A stretch of DNA of 64,000 nt from assembly GCA_012510495.1 (NCBI GenBank), contig JAAZHX010000266.1, forward strand, positions 27,657 through 91,656, read 5' to 3'. Below, one piece after another: positions 43,824 through 52,535 of this stretch. The notes under the pieces were generated by a model that saw nothing but the letters and a program-made list of their open reading frames with translations, made no database searches and had not been told where the DNA came from. Each line of letters starts with the position of its first letter. Within the stretch, counting starts at the first letter, position 1. This DNA is from Smithella sp. GTDB lineage: Bacteria > Desulfobacterota > Syntrophia > Syntrophales > Smithellaceae. Position numbers and translations under genes: made by a program.

Positions 43824-44618
43824 GTGAAAATTAACGAACCATACAATTTGCCGGCGCGGCTCCGAATCTTACCTGTCCTGTGTGTGTTTGTCCTGATTGC
43901 GCTGATTTCAGGCGCGGCAGATGCGGCAGACCGGTTCCCTGCGCATAAGGGAACGGCCGTCAATGATTTTGCCGGCGTGATCGATCCCGACAATGCCGCA
44001 AAAATGGAATCCCTGTCACGGGAAATTCTGGAGAAGACGGGCGCGGCGATCGTCGTGGTCACGCTGGCGGAACTGGGACCTGCCGAAGAAATCAATCTTT
44101 ATGCGAGCGGACTTTACCAGTTCTGGGGGATCGGGAAAAAAGGTGAGGACAAAGGTGTCCTGATTCTGCTGGCCGTCAAGGAACGGAAAATCCGCGTAGA
44201 GACCGGCTACGGTGTTGAAGGCGTCCTGCCGGACGGCCGGGTGGGCGAGATCCTCGATCAGGTCGTGGTGTCGCATCTCAAGGCGGGTGAAACCGGCAAG
44301 GCGCTTTACAACGCGGTGCTGGCCTGCGGCGCCTATCTTGCCAAAGACGCGAAGGTTCAGTTGACCGGCGGCTCCGGCTTTTATCGGACCAGCGCCCGCC
44401 CGGAAAAGAAGGACGTCAATATTTTGGGAATCCTGTTTTTTCTGATTGCCGCGGCCGTTCTTCTGGGAACGAGGACAGGACGGGAGACACTGCCCTGGAT
44501 TCTCCTGATGGTGCTTTCCGGCGGCGGCCGGGGAGGCGGCTCCGGAGGATTCGGCGGCGGGTTTGGCGGTTTCGGAGACGGCATGAGCGGCGGCGGAGGC
44601 GCGGGCCGCAGTTTTTAA
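43824..44618 (+). CDS. TPM-domain (TPM_phosphatase) membrane protein
   Basis: 264 residues with a signal/anchor (about 17-35), the TPM domain (about 42-165: VNDFAGVIDPDNAAKMESLS, IRVETGYGVEGVLPD, DQVVVSHLKAGETGKALYN) and a C-terminal membrane span (about 199-218), then a glycine-rich end. The start is GTG at 43824 behind GAAGAG. TPM proteins often sit next to LemA, as here, with a nucleotidyltransferase gene in between. Confidence 0.87.
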   Translation: MKINEPYNLPARLRILPVLCVFVLIALISGAADAADRFPAHKGTAVNDFAGVIDPDNAAKMESLSREILEKTGAAIVVVTLAELGPAEEINLYASGLYQFWGIGKKGEDKGVLILLAVKERKIRVETGYGVEGVLPDGRVGEILDQVVVSHLKAGETGKALYNAVLACGAYLAKDAKVQLTGGSGFYRTSARPEKKDVNILGILFFLIAAAVLLGTRTGRETLPWILLMVLSGGGRGGGSGGFGGGFGGFGDGMSGGGGAGRSF

Positions 44619-44635
44619 AACAAAGGATGGAAAAC

Positions 44636-45364
44636 ATGGCAAGAATACCCAATCAGCCTCAAGACATTTTTGTTCCCCTGACCGAGGATTATCTCGATGC
44701 CTTCGGCAGGGATTTGGTTTCCCTGATGCTTTACGGCAGCGCGGCGGGCGGTTCCTACGTAAAGGGAAAATCGGACATCAATCTTCTGGTCGTCCTGACG
44801 CCGGAAGGCATGAACCGCCTGGAAGACGCCTTTGCCCCGGTGAAAAAATGGAGAAAGCGCAATGTCGCCGTGCCGCTGGTCCTGACGCAGGAATTCATTT
44901 CTTCCTCGCTCGACGCTTATCCGATTGAATTTCTCAACATGCAGAACCATTGCGTTTTGATTTACGGGGAAAATGTCCTGACGCCGCTGGTGTTCAAACC
45001 GGAGGAGCTCCGCCTGCAGATCGAACGGGAACTCAAATCGAAGATCATTTTGCTTCGGGAAGGGTATCTGGAATCCGAGGGGTCGGCACGACGTTTGAGA
45101 GGACTGATCGGCCGGTCGCTCGTCGCTCTGGTTTCCATTTTTAACGCCATGCTGTATTTAAAGCAATCCGGCGTGCCCCGGCACAAGAAGGAAACCATTG
45201 AGGAAGCGGGCAGGGTTTTTGGCGTCGATGCAAACGTCTTTGCGCGCTGTTTCGACATCAAGGCCAGAGAGGACCATCTTTCCGGCAAAGAAGTGGTCGG
45301 GTTGTTCAAAGAATATTTACGGGAAGTGGAGAAAGTCAGCTCCATGATCGATGGGTTCAAATAA
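44636..45364 (+). CDS. Nucleotidyltransferase-domain protein
   Basis: 242 residues. The N-terminal part has the nucleotidyltransferase signature: LMLYGSAAGGSYVKGKSDINLLV, with GS followed by a D-x-N pair rather than the D-x-D of most enzymes, so the second metal ligand is altered. A long helical C-terminal half (about 120-235) follows. It might add nucleotides to a protein or small molecule, or be inactive. It lies between the TPM and LemA genes (17-base and 24-base gaps), so it probably belongs to the same unit. Two start codons are possible (44627 and 44636); the second has better AAGGA spacing. Confidence 0.7.
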   Translation: MARIPNQPQDIFVPLTEDYLDAFGRDLVSLMLYGSAAGGSYVKGKSDINLLVVLTPEGMNRLEDAFAPVKKWRKRNVAVPLVLTQEFISSSLDAYPIEFLNMQNHCVLIYGENVLTPLVFKPEELRLQIERELKSKIILLREGYLESEGSARRLRGLIGRSLVALVSIFNAMLYLKQSGVPRHKKETIEEAGRVFGVDANVFARCFDIKAREDHLSGKEVVGLFKEYLREVEKVSSMIDGFK

Positions 45365-45388
45365 TTTAACGCGATGGAGGAGGAAAAA

Positions 45389-45961
45389 ATGTCGGCAGGA
45401 AAGAAATTTGTCATTGTGTTGGCGGTCATTGCCGTTTTGGGGATTTCTCTGTATTCCCTTTTCGCGGGCAACTACAACAAATTCGTCAGAATGGACGTCG
45501 CCATCAAGGCCGCCTGGGCACAGGTGGAAAATCAGCTGCAGCGCCGCTTCGACCTGATTCCCAATCTGGTGGAAACGGTGAAAGGCTACGCCAAACAGGA
45601 AAGGGACGTTCTGGTGGAAGTGACCAACGCGCGCTCCAGAGTCGGCGGGGCCGGAACGGTTCCCGACAAGATTGCGGCCAACAATGAACTCTCCGGCGCC
45701 CTGAGCCGCCTGATGGTGGTTGTCGAGCGCTACCCGGATTTGAAATCGAACCAGAATTTCATGAAGCTGCAGGATGAACTGGCCGGTACGGAAAACCGCA
45801 TTGCCGTGGAAAGAATGAGATACAACGATGCGGTGAAAATTTACAATCAGGCCATCCGGACGTTCCCGGCCAATTTCATCGCCTCTATGTTCGGGTTTAA
45901 GGAAGCCGCTTTCTTTGAAGTGCCCGGGGAAGCCAAAGCTGCGCCTCAGGTGAAATTCTGA
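45389..45961 (+). CDS. LemA-family membrane protein
   Basis: 190 residues with an N-terminal membrane helix (about 7-26) and the four-helix LemA domain: AAWAQVENQLQRRFDLIPNL, ARSRVG, and VAVERMRYNDAVKIYN-like ERMRYNDAVKIYNQAI. It probably forms a coiled-coil-like membrane complex; the cellular role is unclear. ATG at 45389 is behind an extended GGAGGAGG box. Confidence 0.92.
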   Translation: MSAGKKFVIVLAVIAVLGISLYSLFAGNYNKFVRMDVAIKAAWAQVENQLQRRFDLIPNLVETVKGYAKQERDVLVEVTNARSRVGGAGTVPDKIAANNELSGALSRLMVVVERYPDLKSNQNFMKLQDELAGTENRIAVERMRYNDAVKIYNQAIRTFPANFIASMFGFKEAAFFEVPGEAKAAPQVKF

Positions 45962-45970
45962 TCCGTATTG

Positions 45971-46903
45971 TCAGGATTTTCTGGCTTGCGGTCCGGTTCT
46001 TTCGTGATCGAAACCCGTCTGCCAGATGCCGTCGTTCATGATGATGCGGGAGGGCTCTCCGGGGCGCACCGGTTGTTTGTATCTTTCGATGCCGTATTCC
46101 GGGTCATGAGGCAGTTTGATCATTTTTTCCCCCGGCTCGGGCAGGATGGGGTAAATGGCGCGGTCCCGGGTTCCGTTAAAAAGGTCGTCTAGGCAGGCGT
46201 ATCCGGCCAGCTCCTCCAGCGTCTTCAGCGTCGGCGGCATCAGCACTATTTCCCGGCCGCGATATCTGTGTAAAAACTCTTCGGGTTTTGCCCAGAGGCT
46301 GTCCGTCAGTTCACCCTGATCGGTGGCGGCCGACTGGCCTTCCGGCAGCGCGGCCAGGAAGAAGCGGGTGCTGAAGCGCTTCGGCAGGAATTCCGGCGTG
46401 ATCCAGTGGGCGTAAGGAATTAGCGCATCGAGGGGAAAAAGCAGATTTTCCCGCCGGGCTATCTCACCCAGAGTCGTCCGGCCTTCGTTCAGTTCCCCGC
46501 GATAAGCGGCAAAGCGGGCGTTTTGCTCCTTCGAAGTCAGCTTCAGGAGGCTTCCGTCCCGTATCCGCGCAATGAGGACACCCGTTTCTTCAAAGGTTTC
46601 CCGGATGGCGCAGACAAACAGGCTCTGCGCCGTTTCCGGGGAAAGGGAATCGTCCTTCAGGAGCGCTCGCGGATCAAAGCCCGCCGGCAGGGAAATAAAG
46701 TTTTGCAGCTCTTCGTCCCGGTCGGCGTCTGCGATCTGACCGCCCGGAAAAACATACGCCTCCGCCATAAAAGATGAACGGCTGTGGCGGCGGGCCAGAA
46801 AAACGTTCCAGGCGTCCGAAGGATGGCTTCGGACCAGAATGACCGTCGCCGACTCTTTGGGCACGGAAGGCTGTCCGGATGCGGGCACGCTTTCTCCTCT
46901 CAT
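45971..46903 (-). CDS. Nudix hydrolase, NUDT19-like
   Basis: 310 residues. The Nudix box is split: FPGGQI is followed about 45 residues later by CAIRETFEETGVLI, the insertion type seen in eukaryotic NUDT19/RP2-like acyl-CoA diphosphatases. It probably hydrolyses CoA or acyl-CoA, or another nucleoside diphosphate. The start codon overlaps the SDR stop by one base (TAATG), so both genes are translationally coupled. It converges with lemA (9-base gap). Confidence 0.8.
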   Translation of the reverse strand: MRGESVPASGQPSVPKESATVILVRSHPSDAWNVFLARRHSRSSFMAEAYVFPGGQIADADRDEELQNFISLPAGFDPRALLKDDSLSPETAQSLFVCAIRETFEETGVLIARIRDGSLLKLTSKEQNARFAAYRGELNEGRTTLGEIARRENLLFPLDALIPYAHWITPEFLPKRFSTRFFLAALPEGQSAATDQGELTDSLWAKPEEFLHRYRGREIVLMPPTLKTLEELAGYACLDDLFNGTRDRAIYPILPEPGEKMIKLPHDPEYGIERYKQPVRPGEPSRIIMNDGIWQTGFDHERTGPQARKS

Positions 46904-47691
46904 TATTTCGCGATCTGCCCGCCGTCCACGACCATGACATGGCCGGTGATGAACTGCGCTGCTTCGGAGGCCAAAAATACCGCCACGCCCTTCATATCGT
47001 CGATTTCACCGACGCGGCGCAGAGGAATCTCGTTGATGATGGCGTCGCGGACGGGTTTGAATTCCGGCTTGTCGATATAGGCCATCATGTCCGTATGGAA
47101 AAAGCCGGGCGCGATGGCGTTGACCCGGATTTTATAGGGCGCCAGCTTCACCGCGAGATTCATGGTCAGCAGATTGATGGCCGCCTTGGTGGAGTTGTAG
47201 GGAACGGCCGGGTGGGCTTCTTCAATGGAGCCGCGGAAAGCCATGACCGATGAAATATTGATAATGTTGCCGCCCCCCTGCTCTTTCATGATGCGGGCGA
47301 CTTTCTGCGTCAGCACCCAGACGCCCCGTACGTTTACGTTGAACAACTGGTCCCATTTTTCCAGGGGGAAATCCAGCGTGGGAGCGCCCCAGGTGGCCCC
47401 GGCGTTGTTGACCAGAATATCGATGCGGCCGAATTTGGCCACGGCTTCTTTCAGCATGGCCTCCACGGTGTCTTCCTTGGCCATGTCGCAGACAATCGCC
47501 AGGGCCTTCACTTTCTGGCTGGCTTCCAATTCGGCGGCGGTTGCCTCGAGATTTTTTATTTTGCGCGAGGTCAGAATAATATCGGCGCCGGCTTCCGCAA
47601 GTCCCGTAGCGATAAACTTGCCGATGCCTCTGCCGCCGCCTGTTACCAGCGCCACTTTGCCTTTCAGTGAAAACATGTCTGTCAGTTTCAT
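46903..47691 (-). CDS. Short-chain dehydrogenase/reductase (3-oxoacyl-ACP reductase-like)
   Basis: 262 residues. TGGGRGIG near residue 17 (NADP-binding), NNAGA, the ISSVMAF serine and the YNSTK catalytic Tyr/Lys motif are all present. It reduces a keto or hydroxy group using NAD(P)H; the substrate is not known. First of a two-gene unit with the Nudix gene and divergent from a LysR gene 208 bases away, which is the classic arrangement for LysR regulation of this unit. Confidence 0.88.
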   Translation of the reverse strand: MKLTDMFSLKGKVALVTGGGRGIGKFIATGLAEAGADIILTSRKIKNLEATAAELEASQKVKALAIVCDMAKEDTVEAMLKEAVAKFGRIDILVNNAGATWGAPTLDFPLEKWDQLFNVNVRGVWVLTQKVARIMKEQGGGNIINISSVMAFRGSIEEAHPAVPYNSTKAAINLLTMNLAVKLAPYKIRVNAIAPGFFHTDMMAYIDKPEFKPVRDAIINEIPLRRVGEIDDMKGVAVFLASEAAQFITGHVMVVDGGQIAK

Positions 47692-47752
47692 AGTTTCCTC
47701 CTTCGTAAAATAGGGTCCACCGGATTTTCTCCGGAGATGTTTGAATTTGACC

Positions 47753-47786
47753 GCTGTTGCTCAAAGAGATTGCTTCGGGCAACAGC
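47753..47786. repeat. Inverted repeat in the SDR/LysR intergenic region
   Basis: Arms GCTGTTGC (47753-47760) and GCAACAGC (47779-47786) are perfect 8-base inverted repeats 18 bases apart, 62 bases upstream of the SDR start. It could be a LysR-type binding site or a small hairpin. Confidence 0.4.
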
Positions 47787-47899
47787 TCGTTGAGAAAGAA
47801 CCTTATCATAAACCGTCAGGAGGAGTAACCAAAATGTGAAAAAAGGATCCAAAACGGGGTCCGGCGACATAGGCTTTGAGGATAAAGGATATTTATGTT

Positions 47900-48856
47900 A
47901 TGCGGTTAACCATGATGGACGACCGGCTGAAAAATATAACCCTGCAGCAGATGGAAGCGCTGATTTACCTGGTGGAAGAGCGGAGTTTCAGCCGCGCCGC
48001 CGCGCGGATGCTGCTGACACAGCCCGCTTTGACCAAGCAGATCCGCCATGTGGAGGACTGTCTGGGCGTGAAGGCGGTCAACCGCAGCCGGGCCGGTGTT
48101 TCCCTGACGCCGGAGGGCAAAATTCTTTACGATGCCGTCCGGCGGATCGTCCGTCTGCGACGGGACGCGGCGGACAAAATTGATCAGCTTCGAAAACAGC
48201 CGGGCGGCGACGTCTATCTGAGCGCGAGCACGATTCCGGCCACCTACATTTTGCCGCGCGCCGCCAGCGAGTTCAAAAAGAAGCATCCCGACATTCGGAT
48301 TTTTCTCAAGACGGAAGACAGCGAAGAAGTGATCAACCAGGTGCTGGATCGGGAGGTGGAAATCGGCTGCATCGGGAAAAGCCCGCAAAACGTAAAACTG
48401 ATTGCCGAACCCGTCTGGCACGACCGGTTGATTCTTGTGGTTCCCGCGGGTCATCGCTGGACAAAAAAAAGGACCGTTTCCGTTTCCGAACTGATGAAGG
48501 AGCCTTTTGTCCTGCGGGAAAAAGGATCGGCGACGCGCGATGTTTTTGAATTGTATATGAAAGAACAAAAGGCCGTTCGCCTTGCGGACTTCAACGTCTG
48601 CGGCGAACTGGGCAGCTCCGAGGCCATTAAGGAGGCGATTCTGGCTGGTCTGGGCGTCTCCGTTTTGTCCGCGCACGCCGTGACAAGAGAACTCTCTTCC
48701 GGAATGCTGTTTGAGATTCCGTTAGTGTCCTGCCGCATCGAACGCCGGTTTTATCTGATTTACCTGAAGTCGTTTGAGCCCCGTGCGCACCATAAAACAT
48801 TTTTCGAGTTTTTGAAAATTTACAAGGCAGCTCCCGCGGGGTTGAAAAAGCAATGA
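47900..48856 (+). CDS. LysR-family transcriptional regulator
   Basis: 318 residues. The N-terminal winged helix-turn-helix (about 12-75: EERSFSRAAARMLLTQPALTKQIRHVE) and the C-terminal periplasmic-binding-fold co-inducer domain are complete. It probably regulates the divergent SDR-Nudix unit. The start is ambiguous between ATG at 47900, 47912 and 47915; 47900 has an AAAGGA box about 10 bases upstream. Confidence 0.88.
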   Translation: MRLTMMDDRLKNITLQQMEALIYLVEERSFSRAAARMLLTQPALTKQIRHVEDCLGVKAVNRSRAGVSLTPEGKILYDAVRRIVRLRRDAADKIDQLRKQPGGDVYLSASTIPATYILPRAASEFKKKHPDIRIFLKTEDSEEVINQVLDREVEIGCIGKSPQNVKLIAEPVWHDRLILVVPAGHRWTKKRTVSVSELMKEPFVLREKGSATRDVFELYMKEQKAVRLADFNVCGELGSSEAIKEAILAGLGVSVLSAHAVTRELSSGMLFEIPLVSCRIERRFYLIYLKSFEPRAHHKTFFEFLKIYKAAPAGLKKQ

Positions 48857-48886
48857 AGGACACAGTGGGGGGCATCGAAGAAGGCC

Positions 48887-49042
48887 GTCCAAACTCTGCC
48901 GCCTTCATATGTGAAAGCCATCACGACGCGCGGCGGCGAAGGCACGAAAATAGTTTTTACCGGCGACTTTTCCCACGATCAGATTGACGTCCCGCGGGCA
49001 GAACTTTCATGGACCAAAAAATCGGTCATTCTCTCCCGTTGA
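48887..49042 (+). pseudogene. PhoH-like remnant
   Basis: About 45 residues in frame read VKAITTRGGEGTKIVFTGD followed by a QID motif, which is the conserved C-terminal ATPase segment of PhoH-family proteins (THEVKTIxTRAGEGTKIVFTGD). The rest of the protein is absent and the frame ends at TGA at 49042. It is a decayed fragment next to the LysR gene. Confidence 0.55.
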
Positions 49043-49538
49043 CCAACGCCCGCAGAACATCAGACACAGCGTCCTTGTGCTCGACCAGAATCACTTTAAT
49101 GCCGGCGCTTCCGGCGCCGAGCAATTTTCCCAGCGCTTTGCTGTCCGTGTCCAGCCTGCAACCCAGAAGGCGACGCCGGTGCTCCATCATGATCTGCTCG
49201 ATATGGCGATACAGGCGGTCCGCCCCGTCACCGGAAAACAACAGCAGACGGGAAATCCTGTCCTGCTGCTGCGATGCCGTCTTTTGCCGCAGTTCATCGA
49301 TGCCCTTCTTTTCCGCCGCGAGCCGGCCTGCGACATCTTCAAAACCAAAGCGGATGCGCCGCTGCAGTCTGGCCCTTTGCAGCGCTTCGACCAGCGTCGC
49401 GCTGATGTGCAGCAGGGGCACTTTCAGCCGTCCCTGCTGCCAAAGCAGGATTGTGGAGGCCGCAAGAGCCTCCCGGATTTTTTCCGCGCTGCCGTCCGTC
49501 TCCAGCGGACGGGGCAGACGAAGGGTTGACAGGTTCAT
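49026..49538 (-). CDS. Uncharacterised protein, 170 residues
   Basis: A clear 170-residue reading starting at an ATG behind GGAG, with mixed helices: an early AEKIREALAAST helix, an LLHISATLVEALQRARLQRRIRFGFEDVAGRLAAEKKGI segment and a C-terminal LLGAGSAGIKVILVEHKDAVSD strand-helix. I do not recognise it. No membrane segment. It is divergent from the YedE operon. The end overlaps the PhoH remnant of the other strand. Confidence 0.6.
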   Translation of the reverse strand: MNLSTLRLPRPLETDGSAEKIREALAASTILLWQQGRLKVPLLHISATLVEALQRARLQRRIRFGFEDVAGRLAAEKKGIDELRQKTASQQQDRISRLLLFSGDGADRLYRHIEQIMMEHRRRLLGCRLDTDSKALGKLLGAGSAGIKVILVEHKDAVSDVLRALVNGRE

Positions 49539-49697
49539 GAAAGTCTCCTTGTCTTACCAATAAACTCCGCGTAATTTTGTTTCGTGTTGTAGCATATTCC
49601 ACCAGGTTATAACAGCCGTCCTGATATTCCCATTATGAATTGGAAAATAAGGGATGCTTCTGCTAGAAACTTCGCATCTTACAAAGGAGGTTTCGTA

Positions 49698-50777
49698 ATG
49701 AGAAACATTTTTTCAGCCCGCGCAGGAATTATTATTGTCGGCGCGGTCATCGGCATCGGCGCGGCACTGCTGCAGTATTTAGGCAATCCGCCCAACATGG
49801 GGATTTGCGTTGCCTGCTTTGAGCGCGACATCGCCGGCGCCCTGGGACTACACCGCGCGGATATCGTCCAATATCTGCGGCCGGAAATCATGGGATTTGT
49901 TCTGGGTGCTTTTGTCGCCGCGCTGCTCGCCGGTGAATACAAACCCCGGGGCGGCTCATCGCCGCTCATCCGGTTTTTCCTCGGTATTTTTGCCATGATG
50001 GGCGCATTGGTGTTTTTGGGCTGCCCCTGGCGAACGCTGCTGCGGCTGGCCGGCGGCGACGGCAACGCCATCCTGGGGCTCGCGGGACTGATTGCCGGCA
50101 TTTTTATCGGTGTCGGGTTCTTGAAAAGCGGCTACAGCTTGGGGAGATCCTATGCGCAAAAAAAAGCAGCCGGCTGGGTATTTCCGGCTTTGATGATCGG
50201 CTTGTTGCTGCTGTTGGTGTTTCAGGTTTCCTTTGCGCCTGGCGGCCCGATTTTCTTCAGCGCAAAAGGGCCCGGTTCGCAGTATGCTCCCCTCCTCATC
50301 AGCCTGATCGCCGGACTTGTCATCGGCGGCCTTGCGCAGCGCAGCCGGTTTTGTACCATGGGAGCGTTTCGCGACGTGATTCTGATTCGTGATTTTCATC
50401 TCATCAGCGGCGTGGCGGCGCTTCTGGTTTTTGCGTTTGCGGCCAATATGCTTTTGGGGCAGTTCAATCCAGGTTTTGAGGGCCAGCCCGTGGCCCATAC
50501 CGATCACCTGTGGAATTTTCTCGGCATGGCGCTGGCCGGACTGGCGTTTGTTCTGGCCGGCGGCTGTCCCGGACGTCAGCTTTTTCTGTCCGGAGAGGGC
50601 GATATGGACGCCGCGATTTTTGCAACGGGAATGATTGTAGGAGCGGCAATTGCCCATAACTTTGCCATGCCCTCATCCCCCAAAGGCGTCGGCGCCTTCG
50701 GTCCGGCCGCCGTCGTCATCGGGTTATTGTTTTGTCTGGTCATCGGCTTTACGCAGCGGGATAAAGTATCCGCTTGA
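49698..50777 (+). CDS. YedE/YeeE-type membrane protein, putative selenium or sulfur transporter
   Basis: 359 residues, about ten membrane spans. It carries the family signatures: a GCPWRTLLRLAGGDGNA motif around 110, RSRFCTMGAFRD near 220 and a GGCPGRQLFLSGEGD motif near 295, each with a conserved cysteine. YedE members are linked to uptake of thiosulfate or selenium compounds. It opens a four-gene operon with a TusA-like protein, cysteine desulfurase and DUF3343. ATG at 49698 has an AAAGGAGG box. Confidence 0.87.
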   Translation: MRNIFSARAGIIIVGAVIGIGAALLQYLGNPPNMGICVACFERDIAGALGLHRADIVQYLRPEIMGFVLGAFVAALLAGEYKPRGGSSPLIRFFLGIFAMMGALVFLGCPWRTLLRLAGGDGNAILGLAGLIAGIFIGVGFLKSGYSLGRSYAQKKAAGWVFPALMIGLLLLLVFQVSFAPGGPIFFSAKGPGSQYAPLLISLIAGLVIGGLAQRSRFCTMGAFRDVILIRDFHLISGVAALLVFAFAANMLLGQFNPGFEGQPVAHTDHLWNFLGMALAGLAFVLAGGCPGRQLFLSGEGDMDAAIFATGMIVGAAIAHNFAMPSSPKGVGAFGPAAVVIGLLFCLVIGFTQRDKVSA

Positions 50778-50798
50778 TTTTCGGGAAGGAGAACAGGT

Positions 50799-51014
50799 AT
50801 GAGCACAATCAAAGTTGACGCCCGGGGATTGTCCTGCCCGCAGCCGGTTGTTCTGGTTGACCGGATGATTGCAGACGGCCATACGGATTTGGAAATTCTG
50901 GTGGACAACGAGGTCGCGAGAGAGAACGTTTCCCGTCTTCTCGGCCGGCGCGGTTTGAAGGCGGATATCCGGCAGGATAGTTCGGACATCATCATCCAAA
51001 CGGCCAAGGGATAA
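50799..51014 (+). CDS. TusA/YedF-family sulfur carrier
   Basis: 71 residues with the CPQP motif at Cys14 (GLSCPQPVV), the sulfur or selenium carrier site of TusA/SirA/YedF proteins. It would carry a persulfide or perselenide between the neighbouring enzymes. 21-base gap to yedE, 24-base gap to the cysteine desulfurase gene. Confidence 0.9.
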   Translation: MSTIKVDARGLSCPQPVVLVDRMIADGHTDLEILVDNEVARENVSRLLGRRGLKADIRQDSSDIIIQTAKG

Positions 51015-51038
51015 AATCACCGTCTGACGGAATGTTTA

Positions 51039-52214
51039 ATGAAAACCATTTATCTGGACAACGCCGCAACATCGTTTCCGAAACCGGAAGCGATGCTTGC
51101 GGCGATGACGGCTTTTCAGCAGAACGCCGGCGCCAATCCGGGACGCTCCGGCCACGGCCGTTCCATCGAGGCGGGGCGCATTGTTTTTGAAGCCCGGGAG
51201 GCTCTGGCGCGTCTCTTCCATATTGAAGACCCTCTGCGGATCGCGCTGACCAAAAACGCGACGGAATCTCTCAATATCACCCTTCAGGGCGGGCTCAGGC
51301 CGGGCGATCACGTGATCACGTCCGGCATGGAGCACAATTCCGTCATGCGGCCGCTGCGGTTTCTGGAAACAAGCGGCGTGGAATTGTCGGTGGTTTCCTG
51401 TTCGCCCCGCGGCGAACTCGAACCGGACGATGTGCGAAAAGCCCTGCGGAAAAACACGCGCCTGGTCGTGCTGACGCACGCCTCGAATGTGACGGGAACG
51501 ATTCTGCCGGTCGAGGAAATCGGCGCGCTTCTGCGGGACAGACCGGATGTGCTGTTTTGCGTGGATGCAGCCCAGACGGCCGGAGCCCTGCCGGTCGACG
51601 TTGAAAAAATGCGCATCGATCTGCTGGCCTTCACCGGGCATAAATCTCTTTCCGGCCCCCAGGGCACGGGCGGGCTCTACATCCGCGAAGGACTGGAAAA
51701 TAAAATATCACCTTTGATGATGGGCGGAACGGGAAGCCGATCCGAATTTGAACAGCAGCCGGCTTTCATGCCGGACCGGTATGAAAGCGGCACGCCCAAC
51801 ACGATCGGAATCGCCGGTCTGAGCGCGGGCGTTTCCTTTGTCCTGGAACAAACCGTCAGGAAGGTTCGTGATCGGGAAGAGCGCCTGACCTCCCGCTTTC
51901 TTGACGGACTCCGGGACCTGCGGGACGATGTGATCGTTTACGGCCCGCAAGACGCCTCCCGGCAAACCGCCGTCGTATCGTTTAACATCAAAGGTCTCAC
52001 CGCTTCGGAGGCCGCTTCCTGGTTGGAGGAAAGCCGGGGCATTCTCTGCCGGCCCGGACTTCACTGCGCGCCGTCGGCCCACCGCACGATCGGCACGTTT
52101 CCGCGGGGAACGATCCGCTTCAGTTTCGGGTTTTTCAATACACAGCAGGACGTGGATGACGCCTGCGCGGCGCTGCGGGAACTTGTCCGGCGAAAGGGGC
52201 ATCACCGGTCATGA
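51039..52214 (+). CDS. Cysteine desulfurase (NifS/SufS class V aminotransferase)
   Basis: 391 residues. The PLP lysine lies in FTGHKSLSGPQG, the AHASN region contributes substrate binding, and the active-site cysteine loop is present as ILCRPGLHCAPSAH. It removes sulfur from cysteine (or selenium from selenocysteine) as a persulfide and could pass it to the TusA-like and DUF3343 proteins. Third gene of the YedE operon; its last codons overlap the next gene by 4 bases. Confidence 0.88.
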   Translation: MKTIYLDNAATSFPKPEAMLAAMTAFQQNAGANPGRSGHGRSIEAGRIVFEAREALARLFHIEDPLRIALTKNATESLNITLQGGLRPGDHVITSGMEHNSVMRPLRFLETSGVELSVVSCSPRGELEPDDVRKALRKNTRLVVLTHASNVTGTILPVEEIGALLRDRPDVLFCVDAAQTAGALPVDVEKMRIDLLAFTGHKSLSGPQGTGGLYIREGLENKISPLMMGGTGSRSEFEQQPAFMPDRYESGTPNTIGIAGLSAGVSFVLEQTVRKVRDREERLTSRFLDGLRDLRDDVIVYGPQDASRQTAVVSFNIKGLTASEAASWLEESRGILCRPGLHCAPSAHRTIGTFPRGTIRFSFGFFNTQQDVDDACAALRELVRRKGHHRS

Positions 52215-52435
52215 CAACGCACAACGACTGCGTTGTTCTTGTCGAATCCGTGAGCCACGCGCTCGGCGCGGAAAAAATAATCAAAGACGCCGGCATCGGC
52301 TGCAAACTGATCCACGTGCCGCGCCATCTCAGCTCCGACTGCGGCATCTGCCTGCGCTTCCGCGCGGAAGACCGGCAGCGGGTGGAGACGCTCCTGCGGG
52401 GGAAACTCCATTTTTTCGAAATCAAACTTCTCTGA
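52211..52435 (+). CDS. DUF3343-family putative Se/S carrier
   Basis: 74 residues with the DUF3343 pattern VESVSHALGAEKIIKDAGI, a middle RHLSSDCGICLRF with two cysteines, and the end FFEIKLL. Members are often found with YedE and SelD-type genes and are thought to carry selenium or sulfur. ATGA overlap with the cysteine desulfurase gene indicates coupling. Followed by a strong hairpin. Confidence 0.85.
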   Translation: MTTHNDCVVLVESVSHALGAEKIIKDAGIGCKLIHVPRHLSSDCGICLRFRAEDRQRVETLLRGKLHFFEIKLL

Positions 52436-52476
52436 AACGGCAAAGGCCATCTCTTCCGAATTATAAACCTGGCGGT

Positions 52477-52510
52477 TGCTTCTCCGAACAACAAGCGGTT
52501 CGGAGAAGCA
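52477..52510. terminator. Hairpin terminator between the YedE operon and gdhA copy 2
   Basis: A perfect 13-base stem TGCTTCTCCGAAC/GTTCGGAGAAGCA with an 8-base loop, between convergent genes. It is T-poor on both sides but the length makes it stable; it probably ends both transcripts. Confidence 0.7.
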
Positions 52511-52535
52511 GTGTTTCATGGTTTTTTCAGAATGA

